A stretch of DNA of 43,409 bases, from positions 1 through 43,409 of the forward strand of contig JADJPO010000008.1 in NCBI GenBank assembly GCA_016713225.1, given 5' to 3'. Position numbers and translations under genes: made by a program. Positions 1-9,962 of this stretch are shown here, one piece after another. The notes beneath the pieces were generated by a model. That model saw only the letters and a program-made list of their open reading frames with translations, ran no database searches and was not told the origin of the DNA. The first letter of the stretch is position 1; the number at the start of each line of letters is the position of its first letter. The stretch comes from Kineosporiaceae bacterium (GTDB lineage: Bacteria; Actinomycetota; Actinomycetes; Actinomycetales; Kineosporiaceae).

Positions 1-397
1 CAGGCCGAGCACCCGAGCGAGGCGTCGGAGACACCGAGCGCCGCGGCGTCCGCATTGGTGTGGGCGGTGTACGGGGCACAGTCGGCGCGCACCAGCCGAT
101 GCACCAGCCGAAGCCCGCTGGCGGTGGTGGCGAGCTACGCCTTGCACCGGGGCGCAGCAACGGCACGGGTGGTGGGTGAGCACCAGGTCGGCGTGCCAGT
201 CGAGCGCCTCGTCGACCACCGCGGTCACCGGGTCGACGGCGAGCAACACCCGCCGGATCGGCGCTCGCGGATCGCCACCAGACCAAACCCACGCGATCCC
301 AGTCACGGGCCCAGGTGGGGTCGTAGAGGTCCTTTCGAGGACGTCGATGACCTCGGCGAGGACAGGAGGACGAGGTGTCGATGGTCACCTTGGGCAC
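1..397 (-). CDS. Nif3-like dinuclear metal-centre protein, partial and frameshifted
   Basis: Read on the minus strand across several frames, the pieces match the N-terminal third of Nif3/YbgI-family proteins, often labelled GTP cyclohydrolase I type 2. Visible parts are AEVIDVLE, then RDWDRVGL, then the metal-binding THHP preceded by DWHADLVL, then LVHRLVRADCA and YTAHTNADAA. Known members are hexameric proteins with two metal ions whose cellular role is poorly defined. The likely start is the GTG at 395-397. The gene leaves the window at base 1, so the C-terminal part is missing. At least three frame changes are needed, which I read as sequencing indels because the conserved residues survive in all three frames. 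Confidence 0.7.
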   Translation of the reverse strand, partial: MPKVTIDTSSSCPRRGHRRPRKDLYDPTWARDWDRVGLVWWRSASADPAGVARRRPGDRGGRRGARLARRPGAHPPPVPLLRPGARRSSPPPPAGFGWCIGWCAPTVPRTPPTPMRTPRRSVSPTPRSGARP

Positions 398-603
398 ACT
401 AGTGCGGCGCCGCACCCGATGACGTCACTCGGCGCTCGACTGATAGCGACAAAACAGATTACTCAGAGCAAGTAACGGCGTGGAGGTGACGCTTCGTGAC
501 CGCTGGGCGAAGAATCATCGAACCGGCGGGCCCGCTTCTCGACCAGTCGACCGCCGACCGTTCGACCACCGACGGCCCGACCGCCACTGGTCCACCGCCA
601 ACG

Positions 604-678
604 GTGGGCGGCCGGACTCGAACAAACGACACCCGCAGTGTAGGCGCCTCGGTGCTCTACCAACTGGGCTACAGGCCC
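604..678 (-). tRNA. Degenerate tRNA, isotype uncertain (possibly Val)
   Basis: The minus strand reads as a tRNA: GGGCCTGTAGCCCAGTTGG at the 5' side, GGTAGAGCA for the D-arm, a TTCGAGTCC T-loop and a terminal CCACC. The anticodon stem does not close as written (CCGAG against TGCGG with a loop that is too long) and the T-stem pairs poorly. The region lies in the indel-rich left end, so an error-damaged tRNA is the simplest explanation. A CTAC string in the anticodon region hints at tRNA-Val(UAC), but I would not assign it. In the rest of the stretch 398-808 between the two flanking minus-strand genes I see no other gene. Confidence 0.45.
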
Positions 679-808
679 CGAGGGGACGAGTCTGCCCGAA
701 CGCGCAACCGCACAACAACGCCATCGTGCGGCCAGGCGTCAACCACCGGGTACACAGATCGAGCTGCCTCGAGACTCACCGCCGTGGTGAGCACCGGCCG
801 GCGCCGGG

Positions 809-1261
809 TCAGCGCCAGCCACCTCGCGGGGTGGCCAGCCGGGTTCGGTCCAGTCCGCACAGGCGCTGACCGTGCTGGTGGCGTGCAGTCCGGCGGTCGG
901 CGCAGCCTCCCCTCGATCTCGGAGGGCTCGACATGGCCGTCACGACCCGCCTTCGGCGTGAACAGCCAGATCACCCCTTCGGCGAGGTTGGTCAGGCTGT
1001 CCATCAAAGGCATCCAGACCAGGTCGCCCGTCCTCTTCGCGCCACCAGAAGATGACCGCATCGACAACAACGTCCTGATTGTCCTCGTCGACCAGCTCAT
1101 GGCCGGTCACATCCTCGATCTGCGTGCGCAGGTCAGGTCGACGTCGCCGTCGTACCCGAACTCCTGGACCATCTGACCAGGCTTGAAACCCAGCTTCCCG
1201 GCCCTCGACTGCTCCGCCGCGGACTCCCGCGGTCGCGCCCGTCCTGCCCTCCAAGTCTCAC
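809..1261 (-). CDS. DUF3052 family protein, frameshifted
   Basis: This is a small conserved actinobacterial protein of unknown function. The minus strand shows its hallmark pieces in order, spread over three frames: LGFKPGQMVQEFGYD, then ELVDEDNQD with VVDAVIFWWREEDG, then DSLTNLAEGVIWLFTPKAG and RDGHVEPSEI, then TAGL and a tail close to ADWTRTRLATPRGGWR before a TGA at 809-811. The size, about 150 residues, fits the family. The start is uncertain; GTG at 1261 is one candidate. The gene is divergent from aceE, an arrangement I recall from other actinobacteria. The frame changes fall inside conserved blocks, so they are probably sequence errors. Confidence 0.75.
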
Positions 1262-1487
1262 TGCTGGTTCCCGTCGCACGCGCATCCGGGAGTGGTTCGA
1301 CGCTAGTGCACTGCACGGCGGGCCTGATGCGCAACAGGTCCCCCCGGTGAGTCGGCACTGGAAGAACCTTCTCATTTCGCCACGCGCGAAAGGTGACGTG
1401 GCGACCGAGGACACAGCCAGGATGGACCTTGCACACCCCCGCGCGACCACCGCGTCACAGCCGTCACCGCTGTCCACCTCACCACGA

Positions 1488-1505
1488 CGAAGGGATCCTG
1501 CCGTG
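1488..1505 (+). promoter_or_regulatory. Ribosome binding site deciding the aceE start
   Basis: A purine stretch GAAGGGA lies just upstream of the GTG at 1503, and the frame opened there begins with GPILNG, which is where aceE proteins of actinobacteria begin. This supports GTG 1503 as the start. The rest of the 1262-1502 spacer between divergent DUF3052 and aceE must hold both promoters, but I could not pick a convincing -35/-10 pair. Confidence 0.5.
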
Positions 1506-4238
1506 CCACACAAGCGGGGACCGATCCTGAACGGGTTTGCCCAGTTCGCTGCCGGACATCGATCCGGATGGGACCTCGGAATGGTTGGCCTCCCTCGATG
1601 CCGCGGTGGACGACCGCGGTCGCGAATGCGTCTCCCTTTACCTGATGCTCGCGTTGTTGCAGAGAGCGCGAGCGCGGCGTCGGCGTCCCCAGGCTGTCGC
1701 GGACGGACTACATCAACACCATCCCGCCGGGCGGAGCCCTGGTTCCCCCGGTGACGGACGCCGAGCGCGCCACCGCCGGTGGATCCGCTGGAACGCCGCG
1801 GTCATGGTGCACCGCGCCCAGCGGCCAGGATCGGCGTCGGCGGCCACATCTCCACCTACGCCTCCTCCCGCGACCCTGTACGAGGTCCGGCTTCAACCAC
1901 TTCTTCCACGGCGAGGACCACCCCGGTGGTGGCGACCAGATCTTCATCCAGGGCCACGCCTCCCCGGCGTCTATGCCCGCGCCTTCCTCGAGGGCGCATC
2001 TCCGAATCGCAGATGGACGGCTTCCGGCAGGAGAAGTCCGACGTCAGCGGCGGTTTGCCCTCCTACCCTCACCCCGGCTCAAGCCCGACTTCTGGCAGTT
2101 CCCGACCGTCTCGATGGGCCTCGGCCCGATCAACGCGATCTACCAGGCCCAGTTCAACAAGTACCTGCAGGGTCGCGGCATCAAGGACACCTCCGCCCAG
2201 CGGGTGTGGGCCTTCCTCGGCGACGGCGAGATGGACGAGCCCGAGAGCCGCGGTGCCCTACGGCTGGCCGCCTACGAGGAACTCGACAACCTCACCTTCG
2301 TGATCAACTGCAACCTGCAGCGCCTGGACGGCCCGGTGCGCGTGCAACGGCAAGATCATCCAGGAGTTCGAGGCGTTCTTCCGGGGCGCCGGCTGGAACG
2401 TGATCAAGGTGATCTGGGGCCGCGACTGGGACCCACTGCTGGCCAGTGACCGCGACCAGGCGCTGGTCAACCTGATGAACCGCACCCGGACGGCGACTAC
2501 CAGACCTTCCGGGCCGAGGACAGCGCCTACATTCGCGAGAACTTCTTCGGCCGCGACCCCGCGCCCGCAAGCTGGTCCGAACACCTCTCGGACGACGAGA
2601 TCTGGGGCCTGCGCCGCGGTGGGCACGACTACCGCAAGGTCTACTTCTCCCACAGAAAGGCCGCCACCGAGCACACCGGCCAGCCCGCGGTGATCCTGGC
2701 CAAGACCATCAAGGGCTGGGCGCTGGGGCCGACGTTCGCCGGCCGCAACGCCACGCACCAGATGAAGAAGTTCAGCCTCGAGGACCTGACCATGTTGCGC
2801 GACCGGCTGCGCATCCCGGTCAGCGACGAGCAGTTGGCCGCCGACCCGTACCTGCCGCCGTACTGCACCCCGGGCGAGGGCAACGAGGTCATCGAGCACC
2901 TGCGCGACGTCCGGCGCCGGCTGGGCGGTCCGCTGCCAGACCGCCGACCGAGCACCACGACGCTCGCGCTGCCCGACGAGAAGGCCTACGACGTGGTGCG
3001 GCGCGGGTCCGGCAAGCAGCCGGTGGCGACCACCATGGCCCTTCGTTCGGCTGCTGCGAGACCTCATGCGAGACAAGGAGATCGGCAAGCGGATCGTGCC
3101 GATCGTGCCGGACGAGGCCCGCACCTTCGGCATGGACTCGTTCTTCCCGACGGCCAAGATCTACAACCCGCACGGCCAGCAGTACACCTCGGTCGACCGC
3201 GACCTGATGCTGGCCTACAAGGAGTCGACGTCCGGGGCGATCCTGCACACCGGCATCAACGAGGGCGGCTCGGCGGCCGCGTTCACCGCAGTGGGATCCT
3301 CCTACGCCACCCTCGGCGAACCGATGGTGCCGATCTGCATCTTCTACTCGATGTTCGGCTTCCAGCGCACCGGCGATGCGTTCTGGGCGCCGCCGACCAG
3401 ATGGCCCGCGGCTTCGTGGTCGGGGCCACCGCCAACCGGACGACGCTGACCGGCGAGGGGCTGCAGCACGCCGACGGCCACTCGCCGATCCTGGCCGCGA
3501 CCAACCCGGCGGCGGTGATCTCCCGGCCTACGGCTACGAGCTCGGGCACATCATTGCGGGACGGCCTGCGCCGGATGTACGGCCCGACGCCGGAGGACAT
3601 CTTCTACTACCTCACCGTCTACAACGAGCCGTACCCGCAGCCGGCCGAGCCGGACAACCTGGACGTCGAGGGCGTGCTGCGCGGCATCTACCGGCTCGCC
3701 CCGGCTCCCTCGCCGGAGGGTCGGCCACGGGTGCAGCTGATGGCCTCGGGCGTCGCGGTGCCGTGGGCCCTGGAGGCCCAACAGTTGCTCGATCAGGACT
3801 GGGGGGTATCGGCGGACGTCTGGAGCGTCACCAGCTGGTCGGAGCTGCGCCGCGACGCGCTGCGCTGCGAGGAACACGCCTTCCTGCACCCCGACGAGCC
3901 GGCCCCGGTGCCGTTCGTCACCGGGCGGCTGGACGGCGCCCCGGCCCGGTGGTCGCCGTGAGCGACTACATGCGCCAGGTACCCGACCAGATCCGGCAGT
4001 GGGTGCCCCAGACGTTCGTCTCGCTGGGTACCGACGGGTTCGGGTTCTCCGACACCCGGTCGGCCGCTACGGCGGTTCTTCACCGTCGACGGCCCGTCGG
4101 TGGCAAGCCCGGCGCTCGGGCTGCTGGCCCGGCGCGGCGAACTCGACCCGGCGCGTTGGCCACCGAGGCGGTGCAGCGCTACAAGCTGCTCGACGTCACC
4201 GCGGGGACGACGGGCAGCTCTCCGGCAGCGACGCCTGA
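1503..4238 (+). CDS. aceE: Pyruvate dehydrogenase E1 component (homodimeric type), heavily frameshifted
   Basis: AceE decarboxylates pyruvate with thiamine diphosphate and passes the acetyl group to the lipoyl E2 subunit, making acetyl-CoA. Fragments in the right order across all three frames include SLPDIDPDGTSEWLASLDA, GGGDQIFIQGHASP, FWQFPTVSMGLGPINAIYQ, VWAFLGDGEMDEPESRG (the ThDP-binding GDGE region), LDNLTFVINCNLQRLDGP, GRNATHQMKKFSLEDL, DEARTFGMDSFFPTAKIYN, LTGEGLQHADGHSPILAATN, DGLRRMYGPTPEDIFYYLT and GTDGFGFSDT. The span gives about 912 codons, the usual length for this family. The TGA at 4236-4238 closes the frame ending QLSGSDA. A dozen or more single-base shifts interrupt the gene, yet every conserved block is intact, so I judge the gene real and the sequence faulty. 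A functional pseudogene is the less likely alternative. Confidence 0.93.
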
Positions 4239-5005
4239 GCCGGACGACCCAAGCAGAACGCGAGGGCGTCACCCGACGTCGGGGTGACACCGCCCTGCGC
4301 CACTCGCTCTCGCGCGGCGCGCAATTCCCGCAGGTCGATCAGCGGCAGCCCGCCGCCAGGGTGGGCGGCGGTGGGGCCCGCCTGAGCAGCCTCGATGAGC
4401 AGCAGCAGCTCGTCGTGCAGCTGTTGGAGCCGGGCCGGTCTCGGGATGCGCCCCAGCGCCTCCAGGTGGCGACGCGCCTCGGGCCGGGCCGACTCGATCG
4501 CCGACTCGACCATGTGCCGACCGTCGGTGTGCTCGCGCGGACGCCAGTGGCCCATGCCCAGATTGAGCGCGACGCCCGGCAACCCGGCTTCGCGCAGCAT
4601 CTGCAGCGAGGTCGCCAGGCCCAGGCCCACCGGATCCCGTTCGGCTGCGGTGCCGAGCCGGCGCATGGCGGCGTCCCGGTCATCGTGCAGCGACAACCGG
4701 GCCAGCTCGACCAACGGGTACCAGGCCTTGCCCGAGTGGGCCAGCTCCTCGGCGAGCGACCACACCGCGTCGTCCATCGCGCGTTGCCGGTCGACCCCCG
4801 GACTGTCGACATGGCGATCGGCCGCGTGACGTCGGACGACGTCGGCGAGCCGGTGGAAGGCCGCCACGTCGTTGGGGTCCTCGCGCAGGATCTGCCACAA
4901 CGCCGCCTCGGCCGCGGCATCGGGCGATCCCTCGACCTGCGGACCCGAGGCCGGATCACGTTCGGGCCCAGGGGATGTCGCCAGGTTCGTCTCCAGGGCC
5001 GGCAC
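4196..5005 (-). CDS. Conserved hypothetical protein, possibly TPR-like
   Basis: I do not recognise a named family. The frame is Ala- and Leu-rich and predicted helical, with segments such as DAAAEAALWQILREDPNDVAA, FHRLADVVRRHA, AWYPLVELARLSLHDDRD and GLATSLQMLREAGLPGVALN that look like tetratricopeptide-type helix pairs. The start is chosen at GTG 5005 because the reading frame upstream lacks a better one; it gives about 269 residues. It is convergent with aceE and overlaps its last 43 bases, so the true stop may lie a little earlier if the C-terminus carries an indel. Its position beside aceE says little about its job. Confidence 0.6.
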   Translation of the reverse strand: MPALETNLATSPGPERDPASGPQVEGSPDAAAEAALWQILREDPNDVAAFHRLADVVRRHAADRHVDSPGVDRQRAMDDAVWSLAEELAHSGKAWYPLVELARLSLHDDRDAAMRRLGTAAERDPVGLGLATSLQMLREAGLPGVALNLGMGHWRPREHTDGRHMVESAIESARPEARRHLEALGRIPRPARLQQLHDELLLLIEAAQAGPTAAHPGGGLPLIDLRELRAARERVAQGGVTPTSGDALAFCLGRPAQASLPESCPSSPR

Positions 5006-5233
5006 GGCCTCGACGCATTCGGTCCAGGCTACCCCATATCGGCCCCTATCGTCATGACTCGACCCGGTACTGACCCTAACCCTTGCCGCGAGACCGGGCG
5101 AGGGCTGGACGGATCCGCCGTCGTCACACGAACGGGCCGATATGGCCGTTGGTGGCGTCTGCAACACCTTCCGGATGAACAACTGGGGCCAGCCACTTGC
5201 GCTGGGCGATGTCGGCACGCTGAGGTTTGGCGC

Positions 5234-6199
5234 ATGGCACACGACAAGGCGAAGAGCGCCTCCTCCACCCGTCGCGCCGTTGTCACGCCCCCGGGGGCGG
5301 CGGAAGACAACAAGCCGAAGGTCCACCGGCTCTCCCGGATCGAGTATGAATCCGAACTGATCAAGCTGCAGAACGAGCTGGTCCAACTGCAGGAATGGGT
5401 CAAGGCCACCGGGCAACGCCTCGTCGTGATCTTCGAGGGCCGTGACGCCGCCGGCAAGGGCAGCACCATCAAGCGGGTCACCGAGTTCCTCAACCCCGTG
5501 TCGCCCGCATCGTCGCGCTGCCGGTCCCCACCGAGCGCCAGCGCACCCAGTGGTACTTCCAGCGCTACGTCGCACATCTGCCCGCGGCCGGTGAGATGGT
5601 CTTCTTCGACCGCTCCTGGTACAACCGCGCCGGCGTCGAGCGGGTCATGGGCTTCTGCACCCCCGAGGAGTACCGCCGCTTCCTGCACCAGTGCCCCCGC
5701 CTTCGAACGGATGCTCATCGAGGACGGGATCATCCTGCGCAAGTACTGGTTCTCGGTCAGCGACGAGGAGCAGGAGCGCCGCTTCCGCTCCCGCGTGCAG
5801 GACCCGTTGCGGCGGTGGAAGTTCTCGCCGAACGACCTGCTCACCCGGGACCGCTGGGTCGACTTCTCTCGAGCCAAGGACGAGATGTTCGTCCACACCG
5901 ACCTGCCCGAGGCGCCCTGGTACGTCATCGAGGCCGACATCAAGCGCCACGCCCGGCTGAACACGATCGCCCACCTGCTCTCGACCGTGCCCTACGAGCA
6001 CGTGCAGGCGCCCCCGATTCAGCTGCCGCCGCGACCCGCCGCTCAGGACTACGAGCGCCCGCCGCGCGAGCTCTTCCACGCGGTGCCCGACTACGCCGGT
6101 GGCATGCTCGAGAAGCTCGACGCCGAGAAGGCTCGGCGCAAGGTCGAGAAGGAGACCAAGAAGGCCGCCAAGCCCGCCACCAAGCAGGCCGGCGCCTGA
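5234..6199 (+). CDS. ppk2: Polyphosphate kinase 2 family protein, frameshifted
   Basis: PPK2 enzymes transfer phosphate between polyphosphate and nucleotides, usually making GTP/ATP from the diphosphate. The ATG at 5234 follows a GAGG motif. Visible motifs: YESELIKLQNELVQLQEWV, the Walker A-type VIFEGRDAAGKGSTIKR (about residues 65-81), FFDRSWYNRAGVERVMGF carrying the Walker B-type FDRSWYNR, then IIRKYW-like ILRKYWFSVSDEEQERRF, DPLRRWKFSPNDL and the WYVIEADIKRHARLN lid region. The C-terminus is a Lys/Ala-rich tail. About 321 residues, the size of a one-domain PPK2. Two frame changes, near 5505 and near 5695 (a run of C), look like sequencing indels. Assignment to a PPK2 subclass needs a tree. 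Confidence 0.92.
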   Translation: MAHDKAKSASSTRRAVVTPPGAAEDNKPKVHRLSRIEYESELIKLQNELVQLQEWVKATGQRLVVIFEGRDAAGKGSTIKRVTEFLNPVSPASSRCRSPPSASAPSGTSSATSHICPRPVRWSSSTAPGTTAPASSGSWASAPPRSTAASCTSAPAFERMLIEDGIILRKYWFSVSDEEQERRFRSRVQDPLRRWKFSPNDLLTRDRWVDFSRAKDEMFVHTDLPEAPWYVIEADIKRHARLNTIAHLLSTVPYEHVQAPPIQLPPRPAAQDYERPPRELFHAVPDYAGGMLEKLDAEKARRKVEKETKKAAKPATKQAGA

Positions 6200-6267
6200 T
6201 TCACGGCCCGGACGATCAGCCGTTCCCCGGCACGCCACCACCAGGTGAGCGCGCCGGGGATCCGACC

Positions 6268-7468
6268 GTGCGCCGCCTGGAGCGCGGCATCGGCGCCCTG
6301 TCGACCGCCGCCGTCCAGCGGATGGACGAGCGCCTGGCCTGGTATCGCGCGCTGCGCCCGGAGGACCGCACCTGGGTCGGGGTGATCGCCCACGCCGGGA
6401 TCACCGCCTTCGTGGAGTGGTATCGCCGCCCCAGTGACCCGGTTGCGTTGACCGCCAACGTGTTCGGCGCCGCACCGCGCGAACTGACCCGGTCGATCTC
6501 GCTGCAGCAGACCCTCGACCTGCTGCGCACCGTGGTCGACGTGGTCGAGGAACGGGCCAGCCTGCACGCCGCCCCCGAGCCCAGCAGGCGGTGCGTGAGG
6601 CGGTGCTGCGTTTCTCGCGCGAGGTCGCCTTCGCCGCCGCCGGCATCTACGCCCACGCGGCCGAGATGCGCGGCGCCTGGGACGCCTCGGCTCGAGGCGT
6701 TGGTGGTCGACGCGCTGGTGCGCGGCGAGCCGGACGAGGCGCTGCACTCGCGCGCCGCCGCGCTCGGCTGGGCCGAGGGCTATCAGGTGGCGGTGCTCGC
6801 CGGCCGGGTGCCACCGGTCGCCGGCCAGGACTCGGTCGAGGACGTCGCCGCCGAGATCCGGCGGCATGCCCGCAAGCTCGGGGCCGACGCCTTGGTGAGC
6901 GTGCAGGGCGAGCGGCTGGTCGTCGTCCTGGGTCACCCGGAGGATCCCGGCGTTGGCCCCCGACCTCACCAGTCACTACGGCGACGGCCCGGTGGTGACC
7001 GGCCCCGTCGTGGCGGCCCTGGGTGAGGCGAGCCGCTCCGCCCGCGCGGCGATCACCGGCCTGGCCGCCGCACGCGCCCGTCCCGACGCACCACGCCCGG
7101 TGAGCGCCGACGACCTGTTGCCCGAACGGGTGCTCGCCGGCGACCCCGATGCCCGAGCGGCGCTGATCGAACGGGGGTACCGGCCGCTGGCCGCAGCCGG
7201 CACCTCTCTGCTCGAGACCACCGCCACCTATCTGGCACTGGGCACCTCGGTCGAGGCGACGGCTCGCCATCTGTTCGTGCACTCCAACACCGTGCGCTAC
7301 CGGCTGCGACGCACCACCGAGATCACCGGATGGGATCCCACCGACGCCCGCGATGCCTTCGTGTTGCAGGTGGCCATCGCGCTCGGGCGGCTCGGCCCCC
7401 CCGATCGACTCTTTAGAGGAAACCTCCAAGTCTTTGGTCCCGGCTTCGTCGGCGATTCGGCCACCTGA
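6268..7468 (+). CDS. fasR: PucR-family transcriptional regulator, FasR-like, frameshifted
   Basis: The gene sits directly upstream of fabD, the place held by the fatty acid synthase regulator of other actinobacteria (Rv2242/FasR in mycobacteria), which activates the fab operon. The N-terminal part (RRLERGIGALSTAAVQRM, WVGVIAHAGITAFVEWYR) and the LVSVQGERLVVVLGHPED segment match that group. The C-terminal helix-turn-helix reads ETTATYLALGTSVEATARHL followed by FVHSNTVRYRLRRTTEITG, the PucR/HTH_30 pattern. The start at GTG 6268 is the only good in-frame start after the PPK2 stop. Frames change near 6590, 6690 and 6955. The last 20 residues are atypical and may also be shifted. The gene symbol rests on synteny and domain type. 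Confidence 0.82.
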
Positions 7469-7495
7469 CACCCCGCGACACGGCACGCTGAGACC

Positions 7496-8484
7496 GTGCT
7501 CGCCATCACCTGCCCCGGGCAGGGCGCCCAGACGCCCGGCTTCCTCCAGCCCTGGCTCGACGTGGACGGGGTGGCCGAACGACTCGGCTGGCTCTCCGCC
7601 GTGTCCGGCGTCGACCTGCTGACCCACGGCACCACCTCCGACGCCGACACGATCCGCGACACCGCGATAGCCCAGCCGCTGATCGTGGCCGCGGCGCTCG
7701 CCGTGGCCCCCGCGATCCTCGGCGGAGCCGGCGGCCCAACGGGCTCCGGCGGCTCCACCGGTGCAGCCCCGGCCGACGCCGTGGTGGCCGGGCACTCGGT
7801 CGGTGAGTTCGCCGCCGCGGCGCTGGCCGGCGTCCTGAGCGCCGAACAGGCCATCGTGCTGGTCCGCGAACGGGGTCGCGCCATGGCCGCTGCCAGCGCC
7901 GTCACCCCCACCGGCATGAGTGCGGTGGTCGGTGGCGACCCGACCGAGGTGAGCGAGGTCATCGAGAAGTTCGGCCTGACGGCAGCGAACGTGAACGGGT
8001 CCGGCCAGGTGGTCGCCGCCGGCACCCTCGAGCAACTGGCCGAGCTCGCCGCTGCCCCGCCGGCGCGGGCCCGCGTCATTCCGTTGCAGGTCGCTGGTGC
8101 GTTCCACACCCACCACATGGCCCCGGCGGTCGACGTCCTGGCCCAGCTCGCGGCGGCGGTCACGCCGGCTGCGCCGACGGCCCGGCTGCTGTCCAACGCG
8201 GACGGCGCGGTGCTCGACTCGCCCACCCAGGCGCTGGGACGGCTGGTGACCCAGGTGTCGAACCCCGTCCGCTGGGACCGCTGCCTGCAGACCCTGGCCG
8301 ACCTCGGGGTGACCGCACTGATCGAACTGCCACCGGCCGGCACCTTGGTGGGTCTGGCCAAGCGCGCCCTACCCGGAGTGGAGTTGCTCGCGGTGAAGAC
8401 CCCGATGATCTGGACGCGGCCCGCGACCTGGTCGCCCGGCACAGCGGAGCAACCGCCGCCGCGGCCTCCGGAGCAATCGCGTGA
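7496..8484 (+). CDS. fabD: Malonyl-CoA:ACP transacylase
   Basis: FabD loads malonate from CoA onto acyl carrier protein to feed the elongation cycle. The protein begins ITCPGQGAQTPGF, has the nucleophile elbow GHSVGEFAAAAL with catalytic Ser101, and the conserved VAGAFHTHHM with the catalytic His. NVNGSGQVV and SNADGAVLDS follow as expected. The computed frame runs past 8484 with an unrelated tail; one indel near 8400 restores VKTPDDLDAARDLVARHSG and a stop TGA at 8482-8484. The start codon GTG 7496 fits the family N-terminus. The stop overlaps the fabH start (GTGA), so the two are translationally coupled. Confidence 0.95.
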
Positions 8485-9481
8485 GCGGCCGGCTGACGGC
8501 GGCCACCGGATCCCCGCACGCCCGGATCATGTCGGTGGGTAGCTACCGTCCCGAGCGGGTGGTGACCAACGAGGAGATCTGCCAGAACATCGACTCCTCC
8601 GACGCCTGGATCCGCGAGCGTTCCGGAATCGTCACGCGACGTTTCGCTGCCCCCGACGAGTCCGTGACCGACATGGCCGAGCAGGCCGCGATCGCGGCGA
8701 TCGCCAAGGCGGGTATCGCGGCGTCCGATGTCGACGCGGTGCTGGTCGCCACCGTCACCCACCCCTACCAGACCCCTCGGCCGCCACGCTGCTCGCCCAC
8801 CGCATCGGCGCCACCCCGCCGCCGCGCTGGACATCTCCGCCGCCTGCGCCGGCTTCTGCTACGCCCTGGCCCTGGCCACCGACATGGTGCGCGGCGGCTC
8901 GGCCCGGCACGTCCTGGTCGTCGGCGTCGAGAAGCTGTCCGACTTCGTCGACCCGCACGACCGGGGCACCGCCTTTCTGTTCGCCGACGGAGCCGGTGCG
9001 GTGGTGGTCGGGCCGAGCGACACCCCGGCCATCGGCCCCACGGTATGGGGCTCGGACGGCGCCCAGTGGGAGACGATCAGCAACAAGTCCTCGTGGATCG
9101 ACTACCGCGACGGCGGTCACCAGGAATGGCCGTGGCTGCGGATGGACGGTCAGCCGGTCTTCCGGTGGGCGGTCTGGGCGATGTCCCCGTGGCCCAGAAG
9201 GCGCTCGATGCGGCGGGCATCGGCGCGGCCGAGCTGGACGCCTTCATCCCCATCAGGCGAACGTCCGGATCGTCGATGCGATGCTCAAGCAGCTGCGGCT
9301 GCCCTCGAACGTCGTCATCGCCCGTGACATCGTCGAGTCGGGCAACACCTCGGCGGCCTCCATTCCGCTCGCGATGGATCGGATGTTGTCCTCCGGCGAG
9401 ATCCACTCCGGCGGACTGGCACTCTTGATCGGCTTCGGCGCCGGGTTGGCCTACGCCTCCCAGGTGGTCGAACTGCCCTAG
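8481..9481 (+). CDS. fabH: 3-oxoacyl-ACP synthase III, frameshifted
   Basis: FabH condenses an acyl-CoA primer with malonyl-ACP to start fatty acid synthesis. Motifs, across three frames: MSVGSYRPERVVTNEEIC, SSDAWIRERSGIVTRRF, the active-site DISAACAGFCYALA with its Cys, FADGAGAVVVGPS, the PHQANVRIVDAM box with the catalytic His (interrupted by an indel near 9255), and ESGNTSAASIPLAMDRM with the catalytic Asn. The end is GFGAGLAYASQVVELP. GTG 8481 overlaps the fabD stop. Frame changes near 8780 and 9190-9255. Substrate class, branched or straight primer, cannot be told from these motifs. Confidence 0.94.
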
Positions 9482-9567
9482 GTCGCCCCGACCCGGGCAT
9501 CACGGATAGCACCACGCACACCCCGCACCACCCCATCCCCGCCGACGCAGCGAGACACGCCCTGGCA

Positions 9568-9809
9568 GTGAGCGAGCAGGAGATCCTCAGCGGTCTGTCC
9601 GGGCGGGCCACGACCGAGATGGAGATCCCGGCCGGGACCATCTCCGCCGAGCAGAGCCTGACCGACGATCTGAAGATCGACTCCTGTCGATGATCACGAT
9701 CGTCTACAACGCCGAGGAGAAGGTCGGGGTGCGCATTCCGGACGACGAGGCGAACAAGCTCGTCACCGTCCAGGACGCGGTGGACTACATCAAGAACAAC
9801 CAGGGCTGA
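9568..9809 (+). CDS. acpP: Acyl carrier protein, frameshifted at the phosphopantetheine site
   Basis: ACP carries the growing chain on a phosphopantetheine arm. The reading GTG SEQEIL, then EQSLTDDLKIDS, then SMITIVYNAEEKVGV and RIPDDEANKLVTVQDAVDYI, is a clear acpP of about 80 residues. One base is missing in the DSL motif around 9685: as written the frame reads DSCR and stops, while adding one C gives DSLSM with the modified Ser. Because the fab operon cannot work without ACP and the neighbours carry similar indels, this is probably a sequence error. The gene lies between fabH and fabF as in other actinobacteria and was too broken to appear as a long frame. Confidence 0.88.
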
Positions 9810-9962
9810 GCTCGTCCCAGACCCTGCTCAGAGGCTGCGCTGCCGTCGGGGCCGGTGTCGGGCGAACCCGCACCGAACCCCGGCGGCGACCGCAGCCCAC
9901 CGGGCACCGGAACCCACCACAGCACTCATCACAGCACTCACCCACGCATGAGGAGCACCACC

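Noticed and set aside
1503..4238. aceE as a decayed pseudogene
   Set aside because: All conserved blocks survive in order with no premature loss of residues between shifts, and unrelated essential neighbours show the same type of single-base indels.
4100..5233. Long N-terminal extension of the PPK2 frame
   Set aside because: The frame is open only because of GC bias; homologous sequence begins at the ATG at 5234, which has a ribosome site, and the extension is antisense to another gene.
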